Origin: Flavobacteriaceae bacterium
GTDB taxonomy: Bacteria > Bacteroidota > Bacteroidia > Flavobacteriales > Flavobacteriaceae
DNA: 44,638 bases
Direction of reading: 5' to 3'
Assembly (NCBI GenBank): GCA_030835845.1
Contig: JAUROD010000004.1
Span: forward strand, 1 to 44,638
The notes under the pieces were generated by a model that had not been told where the DNA came from, searched no databases, and saw only the letters and a list, made by a program, of their open reading frames with translations. The translations under genes and the position numbers were made by a program. Of this stretch, positions 1 through 9,802 are shown piece by piece (the first letter of the stretch is position 1; every line of letters begins with the position of its first letter).

Positions 1-40
1 ATCTATTATGTTGGCCAGTAAGGTTTTACGGAAGCATAAA

Positions 41-69
41 AATAAAAAGGAGGTCAAAAATGACCTCCT
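41..69 (-). terminator. Rho-independent terminator of tRNA-Asn
   Basis: A perfect 9-bp stem (48-56 with 61-69, AGGAGGTCA/TGACCTCCT) closes a 4-base loop. Read on the minus strand it is followed by a T-rich run at 41-48. It lies just after the 3' end of the minus-strand tRNA, as expected for an intrinsic terminator. Positions 1-40 further left show no recognisable feature. Confidence 0.8.
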
Positions 70-77
70 GTCTAATA

Positions 78-154
78 TGGCTCCCCCTCTTGGGCTCGAA
101 CCAAGGACCCTCTGATTAACAGTCAGATGCTCTAACCAACTGAGCTAAGGAGGA
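78..154 (-). tRNA. tRNA-Asn (anticodon GTT)
   Basis: The minus strand folds as a standard 77-nt cloverleaf. The acceptor TCCTCCT pairs with AGGGGGA (one T-G wobble), followed by discriminator G and an encoded CCA at 78-80. The D arm contains AGCTCAGTTGGTTAGAGC. The anticodon loop is CTGTTAA with anticodon GTT, which reads Asn codons AAC and AAU. The T arm carries GGTTCGAGCCC. The tRNA has its own promoter upstream and a hairpin terminator downstream, so it appears to be a single-gene transcription unit. Confidence 0.97.
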
Positions 155-169
155 AAATGATTAGGTGCG

Positions 170-200
170 CAAAGATAAATTAAAATCTATTTCTCCCAAA
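170..200 (-). promoter_or_regulatory. Bacteroidota promoter of tRNA-Asn
   Basis: On the minus strand a -33 TTTG (200-197) is followed after 19 bases by the -7 element TATCTTTG (177-170). This matches the Bacteroidota consensus TTTG-N19-TAnnTTTG. The tRNA 5' end is 15 bases downstream of the -7 element, leaving a short 5' leader to be trimmed by RNase P. It is one of the two best-matching promoters in the window. Confidence 0.8.
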
Positions 201-247
201 CAACTGTCCTTTTTTTTTGACAAAATATAGTTATTTCTATAATCAGG

Positions 248-1561
248 TTAATTGAACAACCAACGATAGACATCGTTTCCGTTGGCAAACAACACCAAAC
301 CAATTAAAAGGAAAAATCCAATCATTTGTGCAAATTCCATAAACCTATCGTTTGGTTTTTTACCACTGACAATTTCATATAACAAAAACATCACATGTCC
401 ACCATCCAATGCGGGAATTGGCAAAATATTCATAAAAGCTAAAATGATAGAAATTAAAGCTGTACTACTCCAGAAACCTCTCCAATCCCACTGAGAAGGG
501 AAAAGATTTCCAATTGCACCAAATCCACCTACTTGAGTGGCTCCTTTTTTAGTAAAGATATATTTGAATTGAGCAACGTAGTCGTGTAATGTCCAATATC
601 CATAATCAAAGCCTTCCACAATACTTTGGTATAGCCCTAATTCAACATGACTAGGGCTTAGTGTATTCACAAAAAAGGCACCGAATTGTTTTTCGTCCTT
701 AAGCGATATGCTCAATTCCAATGTTTCATTGGCACGCTGAACACCGAGATTTACAAGCTCACTCATTTTCTCTTTAAGATTTTCTATTTCATCTCTACTA
801 CTTACCTCAATGCCATCGATTGAAATAATTCGATCTCCCGATTGTAAACCGGCTTTTTCCGCTGGTGAATTGGGTACGACACTGTCAAGAATTGAACTAA
901 TACGAGGTGTAAGAGGTATAATTTCACCAGCCTCAAACAATTGTGAACCAAAATCTTGAGGTACTGAAATACGCTCATTTCTTCCATTCGAATGAATAAC
1001 TTCGACAGTCTTCACATTTCGAAGAAACATAGCACGATTGACATCTAAGACAAATTCAAGAGGCTCTCCATCAACGGTTAGTATACGATCACCATCTTGA
1101 AAACCAATTGATTTAGCTAGCGGAGATGCAACCAATCCATCCGGAACTGCTTCTGTAGGCATTACTGTTTTTCCCCAAACAAAGAGGATCATCATATAAA
1201 TTAGGAATCCGAGTATGATATTAACCGTTACTCCACCTAACATTATTATTAGTCTTTGCCAAGCTGGTTTTGAACGAAATTCCCATTCTTTAGGGGGAAG
1301 TTTCATCTGTTCTGTGTCCATACTTTCGTCAATCATACCAGCAATTTTGACATACCCCCCAAGAGGTAGCCACCCAATCCCATATTCAGTCTCGCCTATT
1401 TTTTTCTTAAACAAAGAAAATTTGACATCAAAAAAGAGATAAAACTTCTCTACCTTGGTTTTGAATAGTTTTGCGGGGATAAAATGTCCAAGTTCGTGTA
1501 AAACAACAAGTATAGATAAACTTAATAGAAGTTGAATACCTTTGATTATTATAGGGTCCAT
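248..1561 (-). CDS. rseP: RIP metalloprotease RseP (site-2 protease)
   Basis: Membrane-embedded zinc protease of family M50B that cleaves transmembrane segments, classically anti-sigma factors after a first periplasmic cut. The 437-residue protein has the HELGH zinc site at residues 22-26 in the first membrane segment. A periplasmic portion follows with two PDZ-like regions (the second around GLQSGDRIISIDG). The third zinc ligand is in the LDGG motif near residue 386, and C-terminal membrane helices complete the fold. Length is normal for the family. A well-matched promoter lies upstream and supports the ATG at 1561. The gene is divergent from the SCO gene; no dxr or bamA partner is visible. 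The substrate is not known from the sequence. Confidence 0.95.
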   Translation of the reverse strand: MDPIIIKGIQLLLSLSILVVLHELGHFIPAKLFKTKVEKFYLFFDVKFSLFKKKIGETEYGIGWLPLGGYVKIAGMIDESMDTEQMKLPPKEWEFRSKPAWQRLIIMLGGVTVNIILGFLIYMMILFVWGKTVMPTEAVPDGLVASPLAKSIGFQDGDRILTVDGEPLEFVLDVNRAMFLRNVKTVEVIHSNGRNERISVPQDFGSQLFEAGEIIPLTPRISSILDSVVPNSPAEKAGLQSGDRIISIDGIEVSSRDEIENLKEKMSELVNLGVQRANETLELSISLKDEKQFGAFFVNTLSPSHVELGLYQSIVEGFDYGYWTLHDYVAQFKYIFTKKGATQVGGFGAIGNLFPSQWDWRGFWSSTALISIILAFMNILPIPALDGGHVMFLLYEIVSGKKPNDRFMEFAQMIGFFLLIGLVLFANGNDVYRWLFN

Positions 1562-1585
1562 TGGATTTTCTTTTCAATTGAAGCC

Positions 1586-1613
1586 CAAAAATAACAAATT
1601 CCATGACGACCAA
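1586..1613 (-). promoter_or_regulatory. Promoter of rseP
   Basis: Minus-strand TTG (1613-1611), a 17-base spacer, then TATTTTTG (1593-1586) match the flavobacterial TTG-N17..23-TAnnTTTG pattern. The start codon of rseP lies 24 bases after the -7 element, giving a leader of about 20 nt. Confidence 0.65.
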
Positions 1614-1668
1614 GCCCCCAGATGATAGATTATCTTTTTTTTAACGTATTAAAGCAGTAAAAAGAGTG

Positions 1669-1676
1669 TATTTTTG
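1669..1676 (+). promoter_or_regulatory. Candidate -7 element before the SCO gene
   Basis: TATTTTTG matches TAnnTTTG exactly and ends 7 bases before the ATG at 1684. No convincing -33 TTG is seen 17-23 bases upstream. If used, it implies an almost leaderless transcript and argues against the GTG start at 1666, which would lie upstream of transcription. Confidence 0.4.
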
Positions 1677-1683
1677 TGATCAA

Positions 1684-2358
1684 ATGAGAACTTTTTTTCA
1701 ATCATATCGCAAGTTTTTAATTACACTTGGAATAATTTCTATCATTATTTTAACGTTGTTTTATCGTGCATTGACTCCCAAAGAAGTACTTCCAATTTTT
1801 CAACCTGCTGAGGTAAATTTTGAATTGGTTGACAGTAGTTTACAGCACGTTAAAAAGTTTCATAAAATTGCAGATTTTCGCTTGACCAATCAAAACGGGC
1901 AAATCATTACACAACGTGAGTACGAAAATCAGATTTATATCGCTGACTTTTTCTTTACAACTTGCCCTTCAATATGTCCAATAATGACGGACAATATGAA
2001 TTTAATTCAACGCGAAATCATAGAGGATAACAAAGTAAAATTACTCTCTTTTAGTGTGACTCCAGAAATTGATTCCGTAGAACAGCTAAAAAAATATGCA
2101 CTAGAAAAAGGTGTTAACGATGCAAAATGGAACCTGCTTACAGGAGATAAAAAAGAAATTTATCAATTAGCAAGAAAATCCTATTTTGTTGTTAAAAACG
2201 ACGGTGACGGAGGAAAACACGATATGATTCACACCGAAAATTTTGTATTGGTTGATCCAGATAAACGAATCCGAGGTTATTACGATGGTACAAATGATGA
2301 GGAAATCCAGACCCTTTTAGCTGATTTAAAGGTGTTGAAAAAGGAATATGGTTTTTAG
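1684..2358 (+). CDS. SCO1/SenC family copper chaperone
   Basis: Membrane-anchored thioredoxin-fold protein that delivers copper to the CuA site of cytochrome c oxidase. The 224-residue protein has an N-terminal membrane anchor (about residues 10-28). The copper-binding CPSIC motif is at 94-98, and a conserved His lies in DMIHTENF near residue 184, the usual third ligand. I take the ATG at 1684 over an in-frame GTG at 1666 because a -7-like element overlaps the GTG region. It is followed, but probably not co-transcribed, by feoAB, which has its own promoter. An oxidoreductase role is possible but SCO is the better match. Confidence 0.9.
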   Translation: MRTFFQSYRKFLITLGIISIIILTLFYRALTPKEVLPIFQPAEVNFELVDSSLQHVKKFHKIADFRLTNQNGQIITQREYENQIYIADFFFTTCPSICPIMTDNMNLIQREIIEDNKVKLLSFSVTPEIDSVEQLKKYALEKGVNDAKWNLLTGDKKEIYQLARKSYFVVKNDGDGGKHDMIHTENFVLVDPDKRIRGYYDGTNDEEIQTLLADLKVLKKEYGF

Positions 2359-2380
2359 ACAAAATATTTTCTTTTCCTAA

Positions 2381-2413
2381 TTTGGGGAGGGTGACTTTTT
2401 TGACTTACTTTTG
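2381..2413 (+). promoter_or_regulatory. Promoter of the feo operon
   Basis: TTTG (2381-2384), a 21-base spacer and TACTTTTG (2406-2413) match the Bacteroidota consensus. The FeoA start codon is 23 bases after the -7 element. I did not recognise a clear Fur box. Confidence 0.65.
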
Positions 2414-2436
2414 CTTCTTTAAAATCATTCTAAATA

Positions 2437-2664
2437 ATGATTCGTTTAGATCAAATCGAAAAAAATCAAATAGGTCGCATTGTTGAGATCAATACAGATA
2501 TGCTCCCTTTAAAATTGATTGAAATGGGGTGCCTTCCAGGAAATGAGGTGAGCTTGAAACAGCTTGCTCCTCTAAATGATCCTATGTATTTGATAATTGA
2601 CGGCTGTCACTTGGCAATTCGCAAAGAAACAGCCCAACACATTAGTATTGATTTAATTGAATGA
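2437..2664 (+). CDS. feoA: Ferrous iron transport protein A
   Basis: A 75-residue cytosolic SH3-like FeoA protein, thought to bind FeoB and modulate iron uptake. The sequence shows the typical FeoA pattern: hydrophobic beta strands, LIEMGCLPGNEV in the middle, and a C-terminal LAIRKETAQHI segment. It is free-standing rather than fused to FeoB, unlike some Bacteroidota proteins. The stop codon overlaps the feoB start as ATGA, so the two are translationally coupled. Confidence 0.93.
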   Translation: MIRLDQIEKNQIGRIVEINTDMLPLKLIEMGCLPGNEVSLKQLAPLNDPMYLIIDGCHLAIRKETAQHISIDLIE

Positions 2665-4757
2665 GCACTACCCTGAACGTTGCGTTAATTGGTAATCCAA
2701 ACACTGGAAAAACATCCGTATTTAATGCGCTTACAGGATTGAATCAAAAAGTAGGTAATTATCCCGGAATTACAGTCGAAAAAAAACAAGGTGTTTGTCG
2801 CTTAAATCGGACTACAAAGGCACATATCATTGACCTTCCAGGAACGTACAGCCTTAATGCTTCTTCAATGGATGAGAGTGTTGTTGTGGAATTACTTTTA
2901 AATAAAAAGGATAAAGATTACCCCGATGTTGCAGTGGTTGTTTCTGATATAGAAAACCTCAAGCGAAACCTTTTGCTTTTTACTCAGATTAAGGACCTAC
3001 AAATCCCAACGGTTTTGGTCATAAATATGTCTGACTTAATGACTAGAAAAGGGATTTCCTTAGATATTGAAGCCTTAGAGCTGCAACTTAAAACAAAAAT
3101 TGCGCTAATCAGTACACGAGAAAATTCAGGAATTGATACGCTTAAAAAACTTCTTTTAGATTATCGATCACTATCCAATGAGGGAGTTTTGGAGATAAGC
3201 GCAATTGATGAAGACTATTTTCAAAACCTAAAAAAAGTATTCCCAAACGAATCACTTTACAAACTTTGGTTGGTGATAACTCAAGATGTAAACTTTGCCA
3301 AACTTGAACGTAAAAAAGTCGAAGATGCAACCCAGTACAAGACACAATCGACTTCATATCTAAAAAGATTACAACAAAAAGAGACCATTAAACGATATCA
3401 AATTATCAATAATTGTCTTAAAAAAACATATAAGGTCGACCTTGAAAAAGCAACCGATTTCCGTTCTCGTTTAGATCGTGTTCTGATCCATCGTTTTTGG
3501 GGATACATCATTTTCTTCTTTATTTTATTGACCATATTTCAGGTGATTTTCAATTGGAGTAGTATCCCAATGGATTTTATTGACGAGAGTTTTTCAAGCT
3601 TGAGTGAACACACAAAACAATCTTTCCCACCTGGTTTGTTTACGAGCTTACTTGCCGAGGGAATTATCCCTGGATTAGGTGGAATCGTAATTTTTATTCC
3701 TCAAATTGCATTTCTTTTCCTTTTTATTTCTGTTCTTGAAGAAACTGGCTACATGAGCCGAGTAGTTTTTTTAATGGATCGCGGATTGAGACGTTATGGG
3801 CTTAGTGGAAAAAGTGTAATCCCACTTATTTCAGGAACAGCTTGTGCAATTCCAGCAGTTATGGCAACTCGAAATATTGAAAACTGGAAAGAAAGGCTAA
3901 TTACAATTTTGGTAACCCCATTTACAACATGTTCAGCAAGGCTTCCGGTATACCTTATTCTAATTTCTCTTGTTATCCCAGAAGGGACTTTTTTAGGAAT
4001 TGGATATCAAGGGTTAACCCTAATGGGTCTCTATTTACTTGGGTTTGGGATGGCGATTCTATCATCAGCAATTCTAAATAAAGTATTGAAAATTAAGTCC
4101 AAAACTTATTTTGTAATTGAAATGCCCAATTATAAATTTCCATTGCTAAAAAATGTTGGAATTACGGTATTTGAAAAAACAAAATCATTTGTTGGAGAAG
4201 CTGGAAAAATCATTTTGGCAATTTCAATACTATTGTGGTTAATGGCTTCTTTTGGTCCTGGAAAAGACTTTAATAATGCAGAAGAAATAGTCCGTGAACA
4301 AACAAAAAATATAACCCAAACAGAAACCAAATTACAAAGCCAAATATCTGCCTATAAGCTAGAACATTCATTTATTGGCATTTTGGGTAAGTCGATAGAG
4401 CCCGTAATCGCTCCTCTAGGGTATGATTGGAAAATAGGAATTGCCTTGATAAGTTCTTTTGCTGCAAGAGAAGTTTTTGTGGGCACTCTAGCTACTATTT
4501 ATAGTGTTGGAAACAATCAGGAAGAGACAATTAAAAAACGAATGGCTGCTGAAAAAAAACCAAACGGAGAACCTCTTTTTGATTTAGCAGCAGGTATTTC
4601 ACTGATGATTTTTTATGCTTTTGCTATGCAGTGTATGAGTACATTAGCAATTGTAAAAAAGGAAACCAATAGCTGGAAATGGCCATTGATTCAACTCATC
4701 AGTATGACCTTGATTGCTTACCTTTCGGCATTAACTGTATATCAAGTTTTAAGTTAA
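2661..4757 (+). CDS. feoB: Ferrous iron transporter FeoB
   Basis: Inner-membrane Fe(II) importer of 698 residues, the usual length. The N-terminal G domain shows G1 GNPNTGKT (11-18), a switch region NYPGITVEKK, G3 DLPGTYSL and G4 NMSD. A helical spacer domain follows. The C-terminal two-thirds has two gate-like membrane cores, with conserved segments such as GIVIFIPQIAFLFLF, GTACAIPAVMATR and SSFAAREVFVGTLATIY. The order is feoA-feoB-small Cys-rich ORF, with 4-nt and 1-nt overlaps. Expression is expected to respond to iron. Confidence 0.97.
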   Translation: MSTTLNVALIGNPNTGKTSVFNALTGLNQKVGNYPGITVEKKQGVCRLNRTTKAHIIDLPGTYSLNASSMDESVVVELLLNKKDKDYPDVAVVVSDIENLKRNLLLFTQIKDLQIPTVLVINMSDLMTRKGISLDIEALELQLKTKIALISTRENSGIDTLKKLLLDYRSLSNEGVLEISAIDEDYFQNLKKVFPNESLYKLWLVITQDVNFAKLERKKVEDATQYKTQSTSYLKRLQQKETIKRYQIINNCLKKTYKVDLEKATDFRSRLDRVLIHRFWGYIIFFFILLTIFQVIFNWSSIPMDFIDESFSSLSEHTKQSFPPGLFTSLLAEGIIPGLGGIVIFIPQIAFLFLFISVLEETGYMSRVVFLMDRGLRRYGLSGKSVIPLISGTACAIPAVMATRNIENWKERLITILVTPFTTCSARLPVYLILISLVIPEGTFLGIGYQGLTLMGLYLLGFGMAILSSAILNKVLKIKSKTYFVIEMPNYKFPLLKNVGITVFEKTKSFVGEAGKIILAISILLWLMASFGPGKDFNNAEEIVREQTKNITQTETKLQSQISAYKLEHSFIGILGKSIEPVIAPLGYDWKIGIALISSFAAREVFVGTLATIYSVGNNQEETIKKRMAAEKKPNGEPLFDLAAGISLMIFYAFAMQCMSTLAIVKKETNSWKWPLIQLISMTLIAYLSALTVYQVLS

Positions 4758-4876
4758 TGGAGATAATTCAATTTTTACTTGTCGTTCTCGCATTTGGATT
4801 TGCAGTACGCTATCTATACCTTACTTTCTTTAAAAAAAATGACCCAAATTGTGGGTCAGATTGTGGCTGTCACTAG
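4757..4876 (+). CDS. FeoB-associated Cys-rich membrane peptide
   Basis: A 39-residue ORF whose ATG overlaps the feoB stop (TAATG). It has one hydrophobic helix (about residues 3-24), a basic KK turn, and a C-terminal cluster NCGSDCGCH with three Cys and one His. It resembles the small FeoB-associated Cys-rich proteins encoded after feoB in other phyla. These are proposed FeoC-like or metal-handling accessories, but their role is unproven. A longer in-frame reading starting inside feoB exists, but the coupled ATG is far more plausible. It overlaps the convergent pepP stop by 4 bases. Confidence 0.8.
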   Translation: MEIIQFLLVVLAFGFAVRYLYLTFFKKNDPNCGSDCGCH

Positions 4877-6165
4877 GCGTTCATCAATCCTTCTATTTCG
4901 TCTACTTCAATTGGAATATTCCCCATCAAATTGATTGGCTCCCCTTTAGATTGAATAACTACGTCATCTTCAAGACGTACACCAAAACCTTCCTCGGGAA
5001 TATAAATTCCAGGCTCAACGGTAAATACCATATTTGCTTCCATTGGTAGATGAAGTAACCCATAGTCATGAGTATCAAGACCAATATGATGTGAAGTGCC
5101 ATGCATAAAGTAACGTTTGTATGAAGGAAAATCTGGATTTTGATTGGCTATATCAATTTTATCAAGTAAACCTAAACCTAATAATTCAGCAGTCATTATT
5201 TTGCCAACTTCAACATGGTATTCTTTCCAAATTGCCCCAGGAACTAAAAGCTTTGTTGCTTCTTTTTTTACCCGGAGTACAGCTTCATATACTGCGCGCT
5301 GTCTGGAGGTAAATTTCCCTGAGACAGGAATTGTTCGCGTGAGGTCACTACTATAATTTCCATATTCAGCAGCGACATCCATAAGGATAAGTTCACCTGC
5401 CTTGCATTGACAATTGTTTTCTGTATAGTGGAGTACATTTGCATTGTTTCCACCTGCAATAATTGGACTATAGGCAAACCCTTTAGATCGATGACGTAAA
5501 AATTCATGACACAATTCCGCTTCAATTTCGTATTCCCAAACACCGGGTTTGACAAAATGAAGAACACGACGAAACCCTTTTTCGGTAATGTCACAGGCGG
5601 TCTGAATTTGGTCTATTTCTTCCTCCGATTTTATTGCACGTAATTGCTGTAAAATGGGATTACTTTTTGCAACCTTGTGTGCGGGATAGTCAAGCTTACA
5701 TTTAGCGATAAACCGATCTTCTCGTGTTTGAGTTTCTACAGTTTGTCGGTAGTGCTCATTTGTATTAAAATAAAAAATATCACACTGTGTGGAAAGCTCT
5801 TGAAAAATCCTTTCAAAATCACTTAACCAGTAAATTGTTTTTATTCCAGTCAGTGCAGTTGCTTTTTCCTTAGAAAGTTTTGCTCCTTCCCATACAGCAA
5901 TATGTTCATTCGTTTCACGAAGAAAAAGAATTTCACGGTGACCTGTATCAATTGCATTTGGAAATAAGACCAAGATAGTTTCCTCTTGATCTACCCCTGA
6001 GAGGTAAAATATATCTCGATGCTGCTCAAATGGAAGTGTCGAATCAGCACTTATTGGATAAATATCATTGGAATTAAAAACAGCCACACTGTTTCCTTCC
6101 ATTTGTGACATAAAAGCTGCACGACTTTTTTTATAAAATGACGCGGACAAGGGTTGATAACGCAT
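4873..6165 (-). CDS. pepP: Xaa-Pro aminopeptidase (aminopeptidase P, M24B)
   Basis: Cytosolic metallopeptidase that removes an N-terminal residue preceding proline. The 430-residue protein has the N-terminal creatinase-like domain (with FYLSGVDQEE) and a C-terminal pita-bread domain. The metal ligands are visible: the first Asp in LMDVAAEYG, the second in SSDLTRTIP, His in HGTSHHIGLDTHD, Glu in TVEPGIYI, and Glu in VRLEDDV. No signal peptide is seen. It is convergent with the feo operon, with stops overlapping by 4 bases, so no terminator fits between them. Confidence 0.93.
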   Translation of the reverse strand: MRYQPLSASFYKKSRAAFMSQMEGNSVAVFNSNDIYPISADSTLPFEQHRDIFYLSGVDQEETILVLFPNAIDTGHREILFLRETNEHIAVWEGAKLSKEKATALTGIKTIYWLSDFERIFQELSTQCDIFYFNTNEHYRQTVETQTREDRFIAKCKLDYPAHKVAKSNPILQQLRAIKSEEEIDQIQTACDITEKGFRRVLHFVKPGVWEYEIEAELCHEFLRHRSKGFAYSPIIAGGNNANVLHYTENNCQCKAGELILMDVAAEYGNYSSDLTRTIPVSGKFTSRQRAVYEAVLRVKKEATKLLVPGAIWKEYHVEVGKIMTAELLGLGLLDKIDIANQNPDFPSYKRYFMHGTSHHIGLDTHDYGLLHLPMEANMVFTVEPGIYIPEEGFGVRLEDDVVIQSKGEPINLMGNIPIEVDEIEGLMNA

Positions 6166-6351
6166 GAAATAGTTTTGACATAAAAGTACTCAAAATCTTA
6201 GATTTAAAAGACACCTAAATTTTGTTTAAACTTTTTGATGTTTTATACTAAATTTTGAATGTAATGTGGAACAAAATACCTGTCTTTTCTTTTCATTAAT
6301 TATTTTTTGAAATCCTCTTGTAAATTATTTTATTTACACTCGTTAAAGCAT

Positions 6352-6359
6352 TAATTTTG
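6352..6359 (+). promoter_or_regulatory. Candidate -7 element of the sdh operon
   Basis: TAATTTTG matches TAnnTTTG and lies 20 bases before the sdhC ATG, inside the 214-base gap between pepP and sdhC. No TTG is present at the expected -33 spacing, so the call is tentative. Nothing else is recognised in this gap. Confidence 0.4.
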
Positions 6360-6379
6360 ATGAAATTAAACTGAATTAA

Positions 6380-7042
6380 ATGAGTTCAACTATCAGTTCG
6401 TCGTTAGCACGTAAGTATGCTATGGCTATTTCAGGCTTATTCTTGGTTGTGTTTTTATTTCAACACTTCACAATAAACTTAACGTCTGTAATTAGCGAAA
6501 CACTTTTTAATCAACTTTCCCACTTTATGGGAAACAATCCCCTGATTCAATTTATACTTCAGCCAATTTTAATTTTTGGTGTGATTTTTCATTTTGTAAT
6601 GGGATTTGTTTTGGAAATTAAAAACCGTCAGTCACGAAGTGTCAAATATGCAAGTAACAACGGGGCTGCTAATTCAACTTGGATGTCTAGGAATATGATC
6701 CTTTCAGGTGCAGTTGTACTTTCTTTTTTAGGTCTCCACTTCTATGATTTTTGGATTCCTGAAATGAATTATAAATATGTTGAGGTACTTCCTTTAAACC
6801 CTGATCGATATTTTGAAGAAACGATTCATAAGTTTGAAAGCCCAATACGAGTTTCTCTATATGTTATTTCATTTGTTTTTCTTGCATTACATTTGATGCA
6901 TGGTTTTGCTTCTTCTTTTCAATCACTAGGAGCAAACAATAAATATACACGTGCAATAAAAGGTGCAACCACAGCTTTTGCTGTAGGAATACCCGCTGGA
7001 TTTATTTTTATTGCATTGTTTCACCATCTAACCGCATTTTAA
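6380..7042 (+). CDS. sdhC: Succinate dehydrogenase cytochrome b558 subunit
   Basis: Membrane anchor of complex II in the single-polypeptide b558 form (220 residues, about five hydrophobic helices). It binds heme b and passes electrons from SdhB to menaquinone. Candidate axial histidines lie in the helices, for example [32 protein letters not shown] and ALFHHLTAF. This is the family in which one protein replaces separate SdhC and SdhD. It starts a tight operon, with 1 base separating it from sdhA. Confidence 0.93.
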   Translation: MSSTISSSLARKYAMAISGLFLVVFLFQHFTINLTSVISETLFNQLSHFMGNNPLIQFILQPILIFGVIFHFVMGFVLEIKNRQSRSVKYASNNGAANSTWMSRNMILSGAVVLSFLGLHFYDFWIPEMNYKYVEVLPLNPDRYFEETIHKFESPIRVSLYVISFVFLALHLMHGFASSFQSLGANNKYTRAIKGATTAFAVGIPAGFIFIALFHHLTAF

Positions 7043-7043
7043 T

Positions 7044-9047
7044 ATGGCTACATTAGACGCTAAAATACCCAAAGGACCATTGGCTGAGAAGTGGACCAAC
7101 CACAAAAGCCATATCAATTTAGTTAGCCCAGCAAACAAACGCTTAATCGATGTTATTGTAGTTGGAACTGGTTTAGCAGGAGCTTCTGCATCAGCAACCC
7201 TAGCCGAACTAGGATATAATGTAAAAAGCTTTTGTTTTCAGGATTCTCCTCGTCGTGCACATTCAATTGCAGCACAAGGTGGAATTAATGCAGCAAAAAA
7301 CTATCAAGGTGATGGAGATTCTACCTACCGCCTTTTTTACGATACCATAAAGGGAGGAGATTACCGATCAAGAGAAGCAAATGTTCATCGACTTGCTGAG
7401 GTGTCCACCAACATAATTGACCAATGTGTCGCACAAGGAGTTCCCTTTGCACGTGATTATGGAGGGTTACTTGATAACCGATCATTTGGTGGAGTTCTCG
7501 TTTCTCGAACATTCTACGCAAAAGGTCAAACAGGTCAACAACTTTTACTTGGTGCTTACTCTGCAATGAATCGTCAAATTGGACGTGGTAAAATAAAAAT
7601 GTACAATCGCCATGAGATGATGGATTTGGTTGTAGTTGACGGAAAAGCAAGAGGAATTATTACACGTAATTTAGTCAATGGAAAAATCGAACGTCATGGA
7701 GCACATGCTGTTGTAATTGCTTCTGGAGGTTATGGAAATGTTTTTTTCCTCTCAACCAACGCAATGGGAAGTAATGTTTCTGCAGGATGGAAAATTCATA
7801 AAAAAGGAGCCCATTTTGCAAACCCTTGTTTTACTCAAATTCACCCAACATGTATCCCAGTTTCAGGAGACCATCAGTCTAAACTTACATTGATGTCTGA
7901 ATCTCTCCGAAATGATGGACGTATATGGGTACCTAAGAAAATTGAGGATGTAAAAGCTATTCGAGAAGGTCAATTAAAACCTACTGATATCGCTGAAGAA
8001 GACCGTGACTATTATCTAGAAAGACGTTATCCAGCTTTTGGAAACTTGGTTCCTAGAGATGTTGCCTCAAGAGCAGCAAAAGAAAGATGTGATGCTGGTT
8101 TTGGTGTAAATAAAACAGGAGAAGCTGTTTATCTAGATTTTGCAGCTGCAATTATTCGTTACGGAAAGGAACAAGCACACGTTAAAGGTCTTGACGAAAA
8201 TGATGCTTCTTTAGTTAAAAAACTAGGACAAGAAGTTGTCCGTTCCAAATATGGGAATCTTTTCCAGATGTACGATAAAATTGTTGATCAGAATCCCTAT
8301 GAAACACCAATGATGATTTATCCAGCAGTTCACTATACCATGGGAGGTGTTTGGGTAGATTATAATTTAATGACATCTATTCCAGGATGCTACGCAATTG
8401 GAGAAGCAAATTTCTCAGATCATGGAGCAAATCGACTAGGAGCCTCTGCATTAATGCAAGGGCTTGCAGATGGTTATTTTGTTCTCCCATATACCATAGG
8501 AGATTATCTTGCTGATGATATTCGTACTGGTCCAATCAATACCGATTCACCAGAATTTGATGCTGCTGAAAATGCAGTGAAAAGTCAAATAGAAGCTTTT
8601 ATAACTAATAAAGGAAAAAATTCAGTTGATTATTACCATAAAAAATTGGGAAAAATCATGTGGAATAAATGTGGAATGTCCAGAAACGAACAAGGACTTA
8701 GAGAAGCGATGGCTGAAATCAAAGCTTTACGTGAGGACTTTTATAAAAATGTAAATGTTCCTGGTCAAGCTAATGAGTTTAACGAACAACTTGCAAAAGC
8801 AGGTCGTGTTGCTGACTTTTTGGAGTTAGGAGAATTGTTTGCAAAAGATGCACTTGAGCGAACCGAATCTTGTGGAGGACATTTCCGTGAAGAATCACAA
8901 ACACCGGAAGGTGAAGCTATGCGAGATGATGATAACTTTACATTTGTATCAGCCTGGGAATATAAAGGAGAACCTGCTGATGCTGTATTGCGTAAGGAAG
9001 ATTTAGCATATGAAGAAATTGAAGTAAAAACACGTTCGTATAAATAG
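7044..9047 (+). CDS. sdhA: Succinate dehydrogenase/fumarate reductase flavoprotein subunit
   Basis: Catalytic FAD subunit of complex II (667 residues). It shows the dinucleotide fold [19 protein letters not shown] near residue 40 and the flavin-linking His in [13 protein letters not shown]. Substrate and catalytic residues lie in [13 protein letters not shown], in [12 protein letters not shown] and in [18 protein letters not shown]. It oxidises succinate to fumarate in the citric acid cycle; reverse function is possible in low oxygen. The sequence is of the long Bacteroidota-type group. It lies between sdhC and sdhB with 1- and 5-base gaps. Confidence 0.97.
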   Translation: MATLDAKIPKGPLAEKWTNHKSHINLVSPANKRLIDVIVVGTGLAGASASATLAELGYNVKSFCFQDSPRRAHSIAAQGGINAAKNYQGDGDSTYRLFYDTIKGGDYRSREANVHRLAEVSTNIIDQCVAQGVPFARDYGGLLDNRSFGGVLVSRTFYAKGQTGQQLLLGAYSAMNRQIGRGKIKMYNRHEMMDLVVVDGKARGIITRNLVNGKIERHGAHAVVIASGGYGNVFFLSTNAMGSNVSAGWKIHKKGAHFANPCFTQIHPTCIPVSGDHQSKLTLMSESLRNDGRIWVPKKIEDVKAIREGQLKPTDIAEEDRDYYLERRYPAFGNLVPRDVASRAAKERCDAGFGVNKTGEAVYLDFAAAIIRYGKEQAHVKGLDENDASLVKKLGQEVVRSKYGNLFQMYDKIVDQNPYETPMMIYPAVHYTMGGVWVDYNLMTSIPGCYAIGEANFSDHGANRLGASALMQGLADGYFVLPYTIGDYLADDIRTGPINTDSPEFDAAENAVKSQIEAFITNKGKNSVDYYHKKLGKIMWNKCGMSRNEQGLREAMAEIKALREDFYKNVNVPGQANEFNEQLAKAGRVADFLELGELFAKDALERTESCGGHFREESQTPEGEAMRDDDNFTFVSAWEYKGEPADAVLRKEDLAYEEIEVKTRSYK

Positions 9048-9052
9048 GAATT

Positions 9053-9799
9053 ATGAATTTAACTCTAAAAATATGGCGACAAGCTAACGCCAACGTAAAA
9101 GGTAAAATGGAAACCTATCCAATTGAAAATGTGTCACCTGACATGTCTTTTTTGGAAATGATGGACGTACTGAACGAAGGTCTCATCTCTAAGGGAATTG
9201 ACCCTGTTGCTTTTGATCACGATTGTCGTGAAGGAATTTGCGGAATGTGTTCAATGTACATCAATGGTGAAGCACATGGTCCTGATAGGTTGGTCACAAC
9301 TTGCCAACTACATATGCGTAAATTTAAAGATGGTGAAACGATTACAATTGAACCATTTAGAGCAAATGCATTTCCAGTAATTAAAGATTTAGCTGTCGAC
9401 CGATCTGCTTTTGATCGCATTCAACACGCTGGTGGATTTGTTAGTGTCAATACTTCAGGAAACACCCAAGATGCAAACGCAATACCAATTGACAAACACG
9501 ATGCAGACAAGGCATTTGATGCCGCTACTTGTATTGGATGTGGTGCATGTGTGGCAAGTTGTAAAAACGCATCAGCAATGCTATTCGTTTCAGCTAAAGT
9601 TTCTCAATATGCACTTCTTCCTCAAGGTAAAGTAGAAGCCACAGACCGTGTGCTTAATATGGTTAAGCAAATGGACGAAGAAGGATTTGGTAATTGTACA
9701 AACACAGGAGCTTGTGAAGTAGAATGTCCTAAAGGAATTTCTCTAGAGAACATAGCTCGTATGAATCGTGAATATCTTGGTGCGAGCTTAAAAGGCTAA
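9053..9799 (+). CDS. sdhB: Succinate dehydrogenase iron-sulfur subunit
   Basis: Electron-transfer subunit of complex II (248 residues). The N-terminal ferredoxin domain carries the 2Fe-2S motif CREGICGMC plus a distal Cys in VTTCQLHM. The C-terminal domain has a 4Fe-4S motif [11 protein letters not shown] and a 3Fe-4S-type motif [14 protein letters not shown]. It ends the sdhCAB operon. A convergent HAD gene begins only 3 bases beyond the stop, leaving no room for a terminator. Confidence 0.96.
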   Translation: MNLTLKIWRQANANVKGKMETYPIENVSPDMSFLEMMDVLNEGLISKGIDPVAFDHDCREGICGMCSMYINGEAHGPDRLVTTCQLHMRKFKDGETITIEPFRANAFPVIKDLAVDRSAFDRIQHAGGFVSVNTSGNTQDANAIPIDKHDADKAFDAATCIGCGACVASCKNASAMLFVSAKVSQYALLPQGKVEATDRVLNMVKQMDEEGFGNCTNTGACEVECPKGISLENIARMNREYLGASLKG

Positions 9800-9802
9800 A
9801 AG

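Noticed and set aside
5268-5594. 108-codon minus-strand frame overlapping pepP
   Set aside because: Same-strand shifted frame within the conserved M24 catalytic region; no independent support.
7321-7650. 109-codon minus-strand frame opposite sdhA
   Set aside because: Antisense shadow of a highly conserved gene.
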